Shown here piece after piece: positions 1 through 8,088 of a stretch of DNA of 21,312 nt. The first letter of the stretch is position 1, and each line of letters opens with the position of its first letter. The notes under the pieces were generated by a model that searched no databases, was not told the DNA's origin, and saw only the letters and a list, made by a program, of their open reading frames with translations. The position numbers were made by a program, and so were the translations under genes. Source of the stretch: DASXRU01 sp033856235 (GTDB taxonomy: Bacteria; Acidobacteriota; Blastocatellia; Pyrinomonadales; Pyrinomonadaceae); the NCBI GenBank assembly GCA_033856235.1, contig JAWVFI010000052.1, forward strand, positions 1-21,312, given 5' to 3'.

Positions 1-1244
1 TGCTGTCCGTTCTCCCAGAAGGGAAGCAGTTGGCGTTCGACGCGCACCGCGCCCGGAATCTCGATTTCTTCATTGTCGAGTCCAGTGACGTCTGCCACGT
101 AGTTGCCGGCCGCATCAATGCCGCGGAAGACCTGGAGGAACCCGGGCAGCGTAGTTTTGTCGGGCGAGTTAGAAGCCTTCAGCGTTGGCCGTCCATCCAT
201 CAGACACTGTTTGAAGATTACGCCGGCCACGTTTCGCACTTCACTGGAAAGTTTAGTGCCGATGCCAAAGCCGGCGACTTCGGGAAATTCCCGGACGATG
301 TGCCGGACTTTGTCGACATCGAGATCGCCAGTCAAATTAGGGCGCAAACCGTGTAGGCCGTTGGCTTCGAAGAAATGCAGGCACCACCTTCCCAGGTCGG
401 CGAGGTCGCCAGAGTCAACGCGGAATCCTTTGAACGCCTTTCGCCGTGCTTCAGTGGAGGTTGCCGCCATCGCCGCATGCACTGCGCCCATGTAAACGTC
501 GATCGTGTCCAGGAGCAGCGTGGTGCCGTTCGGGTTGGCGTCCAGCCAGCGCTCGAAGGCCACCTGTTCAAAGTGTTTCGGTTGGCCAGTGCGCGGTTCA
601 ATTTCCGGGTCGTACATGTAGGCGAGAAAGGCCTGCTGCCAGTAATGCGCTTCGGTGCCCACGGCGGGAATGTCCAGCCGGTGCGCGGCCTCCATGTTCG
701 ACGTGTCGTTGAAGCCACCGATGAAGGCGTACACGGCAATGTCCACAGCCCGTTCGATGTCGCCGTTGCGCCGCAAGGAAAAGTCCGAGAGCCAGCGATT
801 GCCCGCAGCCATGCGAAACTGCATGGCCGTGCTGGCCGTGGTCATCGGCAGATCGAACGCGTGCTCAAACTTGATCTCCTGCGCCTGAGTCAGTCCGAAG
901 CGGCCAGTGATATCGGCAAAGGGTTGGTGCGGAAACATGATCGTGCCCGGACGCACAGCTCGCACTATTCCGGCGAATTGAATGTCCTCGATTGCTTTCG
1001 CGAAGCGTTGCAGTCCGCCACGGTCCTGTTCCAAAAACCTCAGTCGCGGACGATCGATCTGGCTATCAATTAATAGTCTGACGAGGCGCTCGTGACCGAG
1101 GCAGGGAGCAAAGGGAAGTTTTCGTTGGGTGCAGTAAAAAGTCGCGGGTGCTTCGCTGAGCGGCTTATCGTGCACCCGGGTGGCGTCTTTATAGGACGCG
1201 TCCCCCATGGCCGCATGATATCGATCAATGTTAAGTGTGCCCAT
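1..1244 (-). CDS. Nicotinate phosphoribosyltransferase (3' end beyond window)
   Basis: This enzyme should convert nicotinate and PRPP to nicotinate mononucleotide in the cytoplasm, the entry step of the Preiss-Handler NAD salvage route. Reading the minus strand from an ATG at 1244, directly after in-frame stops TGA TAA, gives 414 open codons to the window edge, so the C-terminus is missing. Family marks are an N-terminal segment NIDRYHAAMGDASY where relatives have a TDLYQLTM-like motif, GTIMFPHQP (about residue 118), GTEAHYW with H200 matching the phosphorylated histidine region, the PRPP-site-like VDSGDL around D277, and GIGTKLSSE near residue 325. It lies 61 bp downstream of nicotinamidase on the same strand, which supports the assignment. 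The ribosome binding site is weak; a second ATG at codon 13 is possible. The sequence is divergent from textbook PncB, so I give no symbol. Confidence 0.85.
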   Translation of the reverse strand, partial: MGTLNIDRYHAAMGDASYKDATRVHDKPLSEAPATFYCTQRKLPFAPCLGHERLVRLLIDSQIDRPRLRFLEQDRGGLQRFAKAIEDIQFAGIVRAVRPGTIMFPHQPFADITGRFGLTQAQEIKFEHAFDLPMTTASTAMQFRMAAGNRWLSDFSLRRNGDIERAVDIAVYAFIGGFNDTSNMEAAHRLDIPAVGTEAHYWQQAFLAYMYDPEIEPRTGQPKHFEQVAFERWLDANPNGTTLLLDTIDVYMGAVHAAMAATSTEARRKAFKGFRVDSGDLADLGRWCLHFFEANGLHGLRPNLTGDLDVDKVRHIVREFPEVAGFGIGTKLSSEVRNVAGVIFKQCLMDGRPTLKASNSPDKTTLPGFLQVFRGIDAAGNYVADVTGLDNEEIEIPGAVRVERQLLPFWENGQ

Positions 1245-1255
1245 TTATCAGTAGG

Positions 1256-1338
1256 CAGGAGCAGGGGCAGTCGGCAGGGGCAGTCCGCAGTAGCCAGGGC
1301 AGTCGTCACCTGCCGACTGCTCGTACCGACTGCTCCTG
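1256..1338. repeat. Palindromic GCAGG-rich element overlapping the 3' end of pncA
   Basis: The left arm (1256-1278) and right arm (1309-1338) are reverse complements over two perfect blocks, CAGGAGCAG (9 bp) and GCAGTCGGCAGG (12 bp), separated by an unequal internal loop. The sequence between the arms includes the pncA stop codon at 1306-1308. The right arm coincides exactly with the last ten sense codons of pncA. A related GCAGGAGCAGG-rich palindrome lies upstream of pncA at 2014-2130. The element could form a strong RNA hairpin between pncA and the phosphoribosyltransferase gene. Mobility is not shown. Confidence 0.7.
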
Positions 1339-1887
1339 AATAACCGCTCCGGCTTCGCGCATTTCTTTGATGGCGCGTTCGCCATCGCCGGCCTTGACGT
1401 CCACGGCCCTCATAGCATCCGTCAGTGCTATCACTCGGTAGCCTTTTCGCAGGGCGTCGAGCACCGTACTTTTCACGCAATAGTCAGTGGCCAGGCCGCC
1501 GATCCAAACTTCTTCGATACCCAGCCTCTTAAGTTGCAGGTCAAGATCCGTTTCATCAAACGCAGAGTAGCAATCTGTGTCGCCCAATCCTTTTGAGACA
1601 ATCCGGATGTGCATATCATCGAGCAGAAGGGAATGAAACTCGGCACCCTTCGTGTCCTGAACGCAGTGTGCCGGCCAGGTTCCGCCATAGGCTGCGAAAT
1701 GCCTGGTCTGAGGCGAGTGCCAATCGCGGCTCTTAAAAACCGGCTCGCCGCGTTCCAAAAACTCCGCAATCAGTTTGTTGAGCGGAGCGACTACCTCATC
1801 GCCGTGCGCCACGGCGAGAGACCCGCCGGGGCAAAAGTCATTCTGCACATCAACCACAATCAGCGCTCGTTTGGTGTTACCGGTCAT
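1306..1887 (-). CDS. pncA: Nicotinamidase (PncA family)
   Basis: Hydrolyses nicotinamide to nicotinate and ammonia in the cytoplasm, feeding NAD salvage. The 193-residue protein is the usual length for the isochorismatase-like hydrolase fold. The catalytic triad is visible as D13 in VVDVQNDF, K99 in VSKG and C137 in ATDYCVKS. The metal site is D55, H57 and H74 (RDWH and WPAHC), with H63 nearby; spacing matches characterised PncA enzymes. The ATG at 1887 has a strong AAGGAGG nine bases upstream. The downstream gene on the same strand is a nicotinate phosphoribosyltransferase that uses the product, so the two probably form an operon. Oddity: the last ten residues (QEQSVRAVGR) are encoded by one arm of a palindromic repeat, so the native C-terminus has probably been replaced or extended. 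Confidence 0.95.
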   Translation of the reverse strand: MTGNTKRALIVVDVQNDFCPGGSLAVAHGDEVVAPLNKLIAEFLERGEPVFKSRDWHSPQTRHFAAYGGTWPAHCVQDTKGAEFHSLLLDDMHIRIVSKGLGDTDCYSAFDETDLDLQLKRLGIEEVWIGGLATDYCVKSTVLDALRKGYRVIALTDAMRAVDVKAGDGERAIKEMREAGAVIQEQSVRAVGR

Positions 1888-2431
1888 TTCGTGATGCCTC
1901 CTTGCCGACTCTCTTACGCTTAGAGCCCGATCGCAATCAGGCCGACAACTTGGATGCGCATTGTCCCACTGGAGGCTCGCTGCAGTTTACCCCCACCGCA
2001 TGATAACCGTAAACAGGAGGGCAGGGCGGAGGCAGGAGCAGGACGCAGGAGCAGGGGCAGCAGGAGCGAGGGACAGGCATCCGGTTTCTGCCGTCTGCCT
2101 CCTGCTCCTGCTCCTGCTCCTTTCCGTCTGGACTCAATTGCTCCATGATAACTCGGTCCAAAGGCTGGAATTCGTACACACGCCTTTTCCGGGCGGCACT
2201 TCTGCGCCCGCAAACTTTGTGACGAGAAGTCTTGTTTAATGTGATATCTCCGATGTGTTGCGGAACGATTCTTGATATCCAGAATGGTGGATGAAACCAT
2301 CTCCCCGCATGGCGGCCGTCGCCGCTAAATTGCAACAAACACGTGGACACAAAACAATGCTACTTGGACCGCAATCCGCATCAGAGGGGTAGCGTACCAA
2401 AGGAAATCTAAATCAAAGCCAAAGCACGCTG
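1888..2431. other. Intergenic region between divergent pncA and ppk1
   Basis: This 544-bp stretch separates two divergently transcribed genes and must hold both promoters. Its centre is occupied by the low-complexity GCAGGAGCAGG palindrome (2014-2130). Open frames here (for example minus 1920-2300 and plus 1961-2239) are translations of that repeat and have no recognisable protein features. I see no convincing sigma-70 promoter. A TTGCAA at 2331 followed 17 bp later by AACAAT is the best but weak candidate for ppk1. Confidence 0.5.
2014..2130. repeat. Imperfect palindrome of GCAGGAGCAGG / CCTGCTCCTGC repeats
   Basis: The left half (about 2014-2077) is built from GGCAGGAGCAGG-like units, and the right half (about 2089-2130) contains CCTGCTCCTGCTCCTGCTCC, a hexamer-like CTCCTG tandem. 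The halves are imperfect reverse complements around a short AT-richer centre. The same unit types appear at 1256-1338. This looks like a dispersed palindromic repeat family with added slippage. Confidence 0.6.
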
Positions 2432-4600
2432 ATGAACCATATGTCCAAAGTCAACACCGATTCCGATAATCTGCGCCATTTGCCGGGGCCGTCGCTGCGC
2501 ACCAGACCGGTGCGCGTGGAAGACTACCTCTTTAATCGCGAGGTCAGTCAGGTGGAGTTTTTCCGCCGCGTCCTGGAGGAAGCGCTGGACGAGAGCCAGC
2601 CTTTGCTGGAACGTCTAAAGTTTCTGGCAATCTTTTCCAGTAACGTGGACGAGTTCTTCATGATTCGGGTCTCGGCCCTTAAAGAAGCCATGGAGGAAGA
2701 CGTTCACGCGTTGTCACCCGACGGGCTAACGCCAGGCGAACAGTTGGCGAAAATACGAGAACTGCTGGTGCCCCTGGTCGCCGAGCATGGACGCTGTTTA
2801 CAAGAGGACGTAATCCCCAGGCTAAAAGCTAACGGTATTGAGATCTCGGCCTATGACGCGTTGTCGGACCAGGAGCGAAACGCCCTCGACGAGTACTTCC
2901 GCGAAAATGTCTTCCCGGTGCTGACCCCGCAGGCAGTCGATCCCAGCCATCCGTTTCCCTACATTTCCAACCAGAGCCTGAATCTCGGTTTGATGGTTCA
3001 AGAAGACGAAAGACCAGATGCTGACATTAGCTCGCAGATGCAAGCCGAGCCGCGCTTTGTACGGATCAAGGTACCGCCTCTGGTGCCGCGGATGGTCGCG
3101 GTCCCCGGCACTCAAGCGAAGTTTGTGTTGTTGGGCGAACTGATCAAGGCGAACCTCAACAGTTTGTTTCCAGGAATGAGTCCTAGCGAAGCCTACACTT
3201 TTCGCCTGACGCGGGACGCGGACATCGATATCCGGGAAGACGAAGCTGACGATCTCTTGCACACGCTTCAGGAGCAGTTGCGCCGGCGTCGTTTCGGGAC
3301 GCCCGTCAGGCTCGAAGTTTCTTCGGCCATGCCGGACGAGTTGGTTCAGTATCTCAGTGAGTCGATTGGCCTGGCTCCTGATGAGGTCTATACGATAGAT
3401 GGACCGCTGAATGTTCCCGATCTGATGGCGCTTTACGATCTGCCCAGAGCGGACCTAAAAGATAAGCCCCTGCCAATCCTGATGCCGGACGCTTTCCGGC
3501 ACGGCAGCGAAATATTCGAAGCGATCAAAGAGCACGACTTGCTGTTGCATCATCCGTACGTCTCGTATACGTCGATTACCGATTTGATTGCGGTCGCCGC
3601 AAATGACCCGCTGGTCGTGGCGATCAAGATCTGTGTTTACCGCACCGGCGGTGATTCACCGATTTTGCCGGCATTGATTCAAGCGAGCGAACAAGGGAAA
3701 CAGGTCACCGTCCTGATCGAGTTGAAAGCGCGTTTTGATGAAGAGAAGAACATCGAATGGGCGACGCGGCTGGAACGCGCCGGGATCCATGTGGTTTATG
3801 GAGTTATGGGGTTAAAGACCCATTGCAAGCTGGCGTTGATAATCCGTCGCGAAGGGGAAAGGTTGCAACGGTATGTTCATATCGCCACTGGCAATTACAA
3901 TCCAACAACCTCAACGACCTATACCGACCTTGGTTTGCTGACGGCCAACGAGGATATCGGCGCCGATGCGACCGAGCTCTTTAATTACCTGACCGGATAT
4001 TCGCGCCAAAATCAGTATCAGGAACTGCTGGTGGCGCCCGTTAATCTGCGGGACCGGATGACCGCGTTGATCGAGCGTGAGATTGAACACCAACGGGCCG
4101 GTCGCCCGGCGCGTATCATTGGCAAGATCAACAGGATTGCTGACACGCGAATCATCGGCAAGTTTTATGAAGCGTCCCAGGCGGGAGTGCCTACCGATCT
4201 AATAGTCCGCGGTATTTGTATGCTGCGGCCGGGCATCCCCGGCCTCTCGGAAACAATAACCGTGCGGAGCATCGTCGGCCGCTTTCTTGAACATAGTCGC
4301 GTTTTCTACTTTGCCAACGGCGGTGAGGACGAGGTCTATGTGGGCAGCTCCGACCTGATGCCGCGCAATCTGAACCGGCGCGTCGAGGTATTAAGCCAGG
4401 TCCATGATGCCAGGCTGAAGACCTATCTCCGGGATGTGGTATTGGAAACTTATCTCCGCGACAACGTCAAAGCCCGGCAACTACGACCGGATGGCAGCTA
4501 CGAGAAAATACCAGTGGCAGCGGACGAGCCCCGCATAAACAGCCAAGTGGATTTCGCGGCGACAATTGGAAAACTTTTTGAGGCTACTAGTTCTTCTTGA
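2432..4600 (+). CDS. ppk1: Polyphosphate kinase 1
   Basis: Reversibly polymerises the ATP gamma-phosphate into inorganic polyphosphate. The 722-residue length is typical of PPK1, and all parts are present: an N-terminal helical domain with YLFNREVSQVEFFRRVL and FSSNVDEFFMIRV, the head domain, and two phospholipase-D-like catalytic domains. The likely autophosphorylated histidine is H464 in GLKTHCKL; H483 lies in HIATGNYNP and H621 in FLEHSRVF, matching E. coli H435, the HIGTGNFN segment and H592. The ATG at 2432 has no strong Shine-Dalgarno; a second ATG at codon 4 is equally possible. The gene is alone on its strand and ends in a hairpin terminator shared with the convergent phosphatase gene. 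No ppx or pho genes are visible nearby. Confidence 0.97.
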   Translation: MNHMSKVNTDSDNLRHLPGPSLRTRPVRVEDYLFNREVSQVEFFRRVLEEALDESQPLLERLKFLAIFSSNVDEFFMIRVSALKEAMEEDVHALSPDGLTPGEQLAKIRELLVPLVAEHGRCLQEDVIPRLKANGIEISAYDALSDQERNALDEYFRENVFPVLTPQAVDPSHPFPYISNQSLNLGLMVQEDERPDADISSQMQAEPRFVRIKVPPLVPRMVAVPGTQAKFVLLGELIKANLNSLFPGMSPSEAYTFRLTRDADIDIREDEADDLLHTLQEQLRRRRFGTPVRLEVSSAMPDELVQYLSESIGLAPDEVYTIDGPLNVPDLMALYDLPRADLKDKPLPILMPDAFRHGSEIFEAIKEHDLLLHHPYVSYTSITDLIAVAANDPLVVAIKICVYRTGGDSPILPALIQASEQGKQVTVLIELKARFDEEKNIEWATRLERAGIHVVYGVMGLKTHCKLALIIRREGERLQRYVHIATGNYNPTTSTTYTDLGLLTANEDIGADATELFNYLTGYSRQNQYQELLVAPVNLRDRMTALIEREIEHQRAGRPARIIGKINRIADTRIIGKFYEASQAGVPTDLIVRGICMLRPGIPGLSETITVRSIVGRFLEHSRVFYFANGGEDEVYVGSSDLMPRNLNRRVEVLSQVHDARLKTYLRDVVLETYLRDNVKARQLRPDGSYEKIPVAADEPRINSQVDFAATIGKLFEATSSS

Positions 4601-4636
4601 TCTCCGCGGGAGGAAACAAGAGCGGGGGCAAGCCCG

Positions 4637-4721
4637 CCTTCCTGACTGCAATTAGGTGGCGTTGAAAATATTGCAAGGCTTGCGTGATGGCTTAGCCAGG
4701 CCCACCCTGCAGTCAGGAAGG
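4637..4721. repeat. Short palindromic element with 14-bp perfect inverted repeats
   Basis: CCTTCCTGACTGCA at 4637-4650 is the exact reverse complement of TGCAGTCAGGAAGG at 4708-4721. Just inside, GGTGG (4655-4659) pairs with CCACC (4702-4706) after a short offset, so the symmetry extends. The element lies between the ppk1 stop and the terminator at 4770. It has no coding capacity and no T-run, so it is better described as a small palindromic repeat than as a terminator. Confidence 0.65.
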
Positions 4722-4769
4722 GTACCTGCCTCCGCGCTTTTTTGTTTCGTTGCTCGACACGCAAGTAGG

Positions 4770-4805
4770 AAAGGCCGCCCCGTTTGGAGCGGCCTTTAGA
4801 TTTTT
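4770..4805 (+). terminator. Rho-independent terminator after ppk1
   Basis: A perfect 9-bp stem AAAGGCCGC (4770-4778) / GCGGCCTTT (4789-4797) has a 10-base loop and is followed by TTTTT at 4801-4805 on the plus strand. It sits between the convergent ppk1 and phosphatase genes. It may also act on the minus-strand transcript, though the T-run there is short. Confidence 0.8.
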
Positions 4806-4820
4806 CAAATGTCGTTGAGT

Positions 4821-5417
4821 CTAGTTGTGAGCGTCGGCGGCGTTTGAGACTGCAGCGGCGTTCTTTGCCAGCAGGTTCGTCCAGTAGTCCTGGATATATT
4901 TCTTCTGATCGCCGTGGCCCCAGCTCGAGTAGAAGTCGTATTGCTTCATCTCGCCGTAAACCTGATCGTAGTTCCAATGGTCCACGGTGAAGCGATAGAC
5001 TGCGCCCATGATGCCGGTGCGATGACGGCCGCCGGCGCAGTGGACGAAGAACACGCCCGTCGCCGGATCATTCGCGAGCTTTAGAAACTGTTGAATCTGC
5101 GCATCGGGTGGATAGCCCTTATCAACCATGGGAATGTTTATGTAACGCATCCCCAAACTTTCGGCGGCCGGTCTCTCGTAAGGCTTGGGATCTTCCTGCA
5201 GATCGATAATCGTTTTCACGCCGAGGGCTTTCAAGTCAGCGTAGTCGTCTTCCTTTGGTTGCGCGCCCCGATAGAATCTCTCGGTCATCTGGCCAAAATT
5301 CTTAATGCGAATATTCGGAAAGGCGCTCTGCCGGGCACTGGCAGTCGCGATGGCGCCCAGCGCCAGCAAAGTGATCAGAGTGCCCGAACCGATCCTAAGA
5401 ATCATTTTTCTGCTCAT
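4821..5417 (-). CDS. Exported dual-specificity-type (CX5R) phosphatase
   Basis: The 198-residue protein has an N-terminal hydrophobic segment (residues 6-28, ending ATASA) suggesting export or membrane anchoring. The mature part is a small cysteine-dependent phosphatase. The signature HCAGGRHRTG places the nucleophile at C127 and the phosphate-binding arginine at R133. FYRGAQPKEDDYADLKALGVKTIIDL (residues 48-73) is typical of atypical DSPs related to the Siw14/PFA-DSP group, and D99 in PMVDKGYPP could be the general acid. Substrate cannot be read from sequence: phosphotyrosine, phosphoinositides or inositol pyrophosphates are all known in relatives. The ATG at 5417 is preceded by GGGAG. It converges on ppk1, which may be coincidental. 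The C-terminal tail is Ala/Asn-rich and probably disordered. Confidence 0.85.
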   Translation of the reverse strand: MSRKMILRIGSGTLITLLALGAIATASARQSAFPNIRIKNFGQMTERFYRGAQPKEDDYADLKALGVKTIIDLQEDPKPYERPAAESLGMRYINIPMVDKGYPPDAQIQQFLKLANDPATGVFFVHCAGGRHRTGIMGAVYRFTVDHWNYDQVYGEMKQYDFYSSWGHGDQKKYIQDYWTNLLAKNAAAVSNAADAHN

Positions 5418-5630
5418 TCACAACTCCCTGTAGTTAATGCTCGTACGCCCTCAGTTTTCGCAACGGGCGGTGGTGAGGATAGCTATAGTCCCGTTAATTT
5501 GCAACGAGTTTGCGGAGGCCGGACAATGTTTCACTCGGGTGGGAAGCGATTCCCAGCCTCGCTGACGTTGTACGCGGAGCAACGCCCTCGGGATCCTATC
5601 AAATTGAGCAAATGAGTGTCCGATTTTGGC

Positions 5631-7490
5631 CTACTTCACGCCAGCGGCGGCTTTTTGGTTCTCGGCATCGAGCCATTGTTTCAGTGGCGCGAAGTAATCA
5701 ATGATCGCGGTCGCGTCCATCTTGTCTTCGCCGGTCATAGTCTTCAGCGCTTCCGGCCACGGTTTGCTCAATCCCAGGGCCAGCATTTGTTTCAGTCTTT
5801 CACCCGCCCGCTTATTGCCGTAGATAGAACATTGATACAACGGCCCATTGAACCCTGCCTCGCGACAGAGAGCCCGATGAAACTGGAACTGCAGGATGTT
5901 CGCCAGAAAATACCGGGCATAAGGTGTGTTGGCAGGCACATGGTACTTCGCCCCGGCATCGAAGTCCTGTTCGCTGCGCGGCACCGGCGGCGCCAGGCCC
6001 TGGTATTTGGCGCGCAGGTCCCACCATGCTTTGTTGTAATCGGCCGGGCCGACTTCACCTGAGAAAACTTTCCAACGCCATTGATCGACGAGGTAGCCAA
6101 AAGGTAGGAAGGCGACCTTATTCAGAGCACGCTGCAGCAGAAATCCAATATCGGCGCTTTGGTCCGGCGTCTTATCGATTAGGCCAATCTGCTTCAGGTA
6201 CGCCGGCGTTACCGAGAGGGCCACGGTATCGCCGATAGCTTCGTGAAAACCGTCGTTCGCAGAATCGCGATAAAGGAACGGTTGTCCGGCGTAGGCCATC
6301 TGGTAATAGTTGTGCCCCAGCTCATGATGGACAGTAGTGAAGTCCACTTCGTTAATCTGAATGCACATCTTCAGGCGCACATCTTTTTCAAAATCGATGT
6401 CCCAGGCGCTGGCGTGGCAGACTGCTTCATGGTCCGCCGGCTTCGTAAACATCGATCGGTCCCAGAAGGTGCTCGGCAGCGGTTCGAAGCCGAGGGAGGT
6501 AAAGAACGATTCGCCATAGTGGACTAACTGCTTGGGCTCAGTGTTGCGTGCCTTCAGAATCTGCGTCAGATCGTAACCGCGATCACCACTGCCGGCCGGC
6601 TTTAGCACGTCATAAATGCTGTCCCATTGTTGGCCCCACATATTGCCGAGCAGGTGGGCGGGAATTTGACCATCCGGGGGCACGATCTCTTTGCCGTACT
6701 TCTCTGAAAGTTTGCGGCGCGTGTATGTGTACAGCGAATCGTAAAGCGGTTTGACTTGTTGCCAGAGGCGTTCTGTCTCTGCCGCAAAGGCGTCGGCGTC
6801 CATGTCGTACTTTTCTCGCCACATCGCCCCGGTATCTTTGAATCCCATCTCGCGCGCGCCCTTGTTGCTCAGCTCAACGAAGCGCTGGTAGTCCTTGCGA
6901 TAAGGTGGCGAAACCTTGTGCCAGCCGACCCAGATCCGCTTCAACTCTTCCGGGTCGCGGCTGGTCGCCATAATTTCTTCCATGTCGCCCAGGCTGAGAC
7001 ATTTTCCCTTGTCGCCATCGGGACAGTACTTGCCCTTGCCGTAGTCGCCCTCGAGGGAAGCGGCCAGCTTCGTTAGCTCTTCGCGATCTTTAGCCTCCTT
7101 CGGCGCCGGCAAGGTTAGGGAGAGCCGCAGCAGTTTTATTTTTCTGGCCGTGTCCGGGGATAGATCTAATCCGTCGAACCGTTTTGATCGTTCCGCCAGT
7201 TCGGTTGTCGCTGCGAGGACGGCACTGTTCGCATCAGCGGACATCGCTTCGGTGTCGTCGGTAATGAAGACGCTCTTGACCCAATCGGCGCGGCTGTATT
7301 TCAGATTTAGATCGAAGAGTCGTTGTTCCGCATCTTTGATAAACTCCTCCGCTTCCACCCGCGTGCCTTTTGCGCCCGGGCTGGTATCCGGCCCACCGGT
7401 TTTGGCGCAGGACGACAAGAGCGCCAGGGCGGAAACCAAACCAAAGAACGCCGCCGCCCACCCACGGGAAAGACGATAAGTGAAACTCAT
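5631..7490 (-). CDS. M2-family peptidyl-dipeptidase (ACE-like), lipoprotein
   Basis: A zinc metallopeptidase of the angiotensin-converting-enzyme family, expected to remove dipeptides from peptide C-termini in the periplasm or at a membrane. The zinc motif HELGH is at residues 389-393, and the third ligand is E417 in FHEAIGD, exactly 24 residues after the second histidine as in ACE. The length of 619 residues fits a single-domain bacterial M2 enzyme. I chose the ATG at 7490, not the upstream one at 7547, because AGGAGG lies six bases before it and it gives a clean lipoprotein signal: a hydrophobic stretch at residues 11-25 followed by the lipobox LSSC with C28. The gene is divergent from the small exported protein at 7679 and appears monocistronic. 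Confidence 0.93.
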   Translation of the reverse strand: MSFTYRLSRGWAAAFFGLVSALALLSSCAKTGGPDTSPGAKGTRVEAEEFIKDAEQRLFDLNLKYSRADWVKSVFITDDTEAMSADANSAVLAATTELAERSKRFDGLDLSPDTARKIKLLRLSLTLPAPKEAKDREELTKLAASLEGDYGKGKYCPDGDKGKCLSLGDMEEIMATSRDPEELKRIWVGWHKVSPPYRKDYQRFVELSNKGAREMGFKDTGAMWREKYDMDADAFAAETERLWQQVKPLYDSLYTYTRRKLSEKYGKEIVPPDGQIPAHLLGNMWGQQWDSIYDVLKPAGSGDRGYDLTQILKARNTEPKQLVHYGESFFTSLGFEPLPSTFWDRSMFTKPADHEAVCHASAWDIDFEKDVRLKMCIQINEVDFTTVHHELGHNYYQMAYAGQPFLYRDSANDGFHEAIGDTVALSVTPAYLKQIGLIDKTPDQSADIGFLLQRALNKVAFLPFGYLVDQWRWKVFSGEVGPADYNKAWWDLRAKYQGLAPPVPRSEQDFDAGAKYHVPANTPYARYFLANILQFQFHRALCREAGFNGPLYQCSIYGNKRAGERLKQMLALGLSKPWPEALKTMTGEDKMDATAIIDYFAPLKQWLDAENQKAAAGVK

Positions 7491-7678
7491 CCTAAGCCTC
7501 CTGGAAATTGGATCAACGGTTCGAACGGGGATGTCGAATTCTAACATCGAGCGTCAAAGTAGGACAGGCCTTCCTGCCGGTCCCCGCTGGTCAAGTAAGC
7601 TTCGAATGGATTCAGACGACCGGCCGAATGCCTGTTCTACCGCGGCGGGTGTATCATGCGGCGGAAGGGAACTAAACC

Positions 7679-8071
7679 ATGAAACGCAATCTGTTAATCG
7701 CGGTGACGATCGCTACACTGTTGATGTTAGGCGTTGGCGCGTCTGGATCGAAACGAAAAACTATCAATATAACCGGCTGGGTCAGCGACGAAGCCTGCGG
7801 CGCGGAACACGCGAAGCCCGGCGGCGAGGATTGCGTGAAGAAGTGCCTGATGGGTGGCGCGCACGTGGGCCATCCCGAATGGAAAGCCCAACGCATGGTG
7901 TTTGTGACTGATGCCGGCAAGAAGATTTGGATTGTCGCGAATCCCGAAAGTCTCAAAGGATTCGAAGGCCAGCACGTCCAGATTACCGGCCAGTTGGATG
8001 TGGTGAGGAAAACCCTGCGCGTGACGACAGCAAAGTCTGTGGAGGAAGTCTCCGCGGTAACGACGCTGTAG
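7679..8071 (+). CDS. Small exported protein of unknown function with Cys/His motif
   Basis: This 130-residue protein has an N-terminal signal-like segment (residues 4-22, cleavage around ASG). The mature part starts with ITGWVSDEACGAEHA and has C40, H44, C52 and C56 arranged C-x3-H-x7-C-x3-C, which could bind a metal or form disulfides. A later beta-rich half (VFVTDAGKKIWIVANP, then FEGQHVQITGQLD) resembles a small OB-like barrel. Similar short exported proteins are frequent in Acidobacteria, and DUF5818 is my best family guess from memory, unverified. The start is preceded by GGAAGGG. It is divergent from the M2 peptidase gene, with 188 bp between them. I cannot assign a biochemical function. 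Confidence 0.75.
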   Translation: MKRNLLIAVTIATLLMLGVGASGSKRKTINITGWVSDEACGAEHAKPGGEDCVKKCLMGGAHVGHPEWKAQRMVFVTDAGKKIWIVANPESLKGFEGQHVQITGQLDVVRKTLRVTTAKSVEEVSAVTTL

Positions 8072-8088
8072 GAACGTCGCCGCGACTT

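Noticed and set aside
375..1073. 232-residue plus-strand open frame
   Set aside because: It is antisense to the nicotinate phosphoribosyltransferase, whose minus-strand frame shows clear family motifs throughout; the plus-strand translation is low-complexity and matches nothing.
1961..2239. Leucine-rich or arginine/glycine-rich short frames in the pncA-ppk1 gap
   Set aside because: They are translations of the GCAGGAGCAGG palindromic repeat in different frames.
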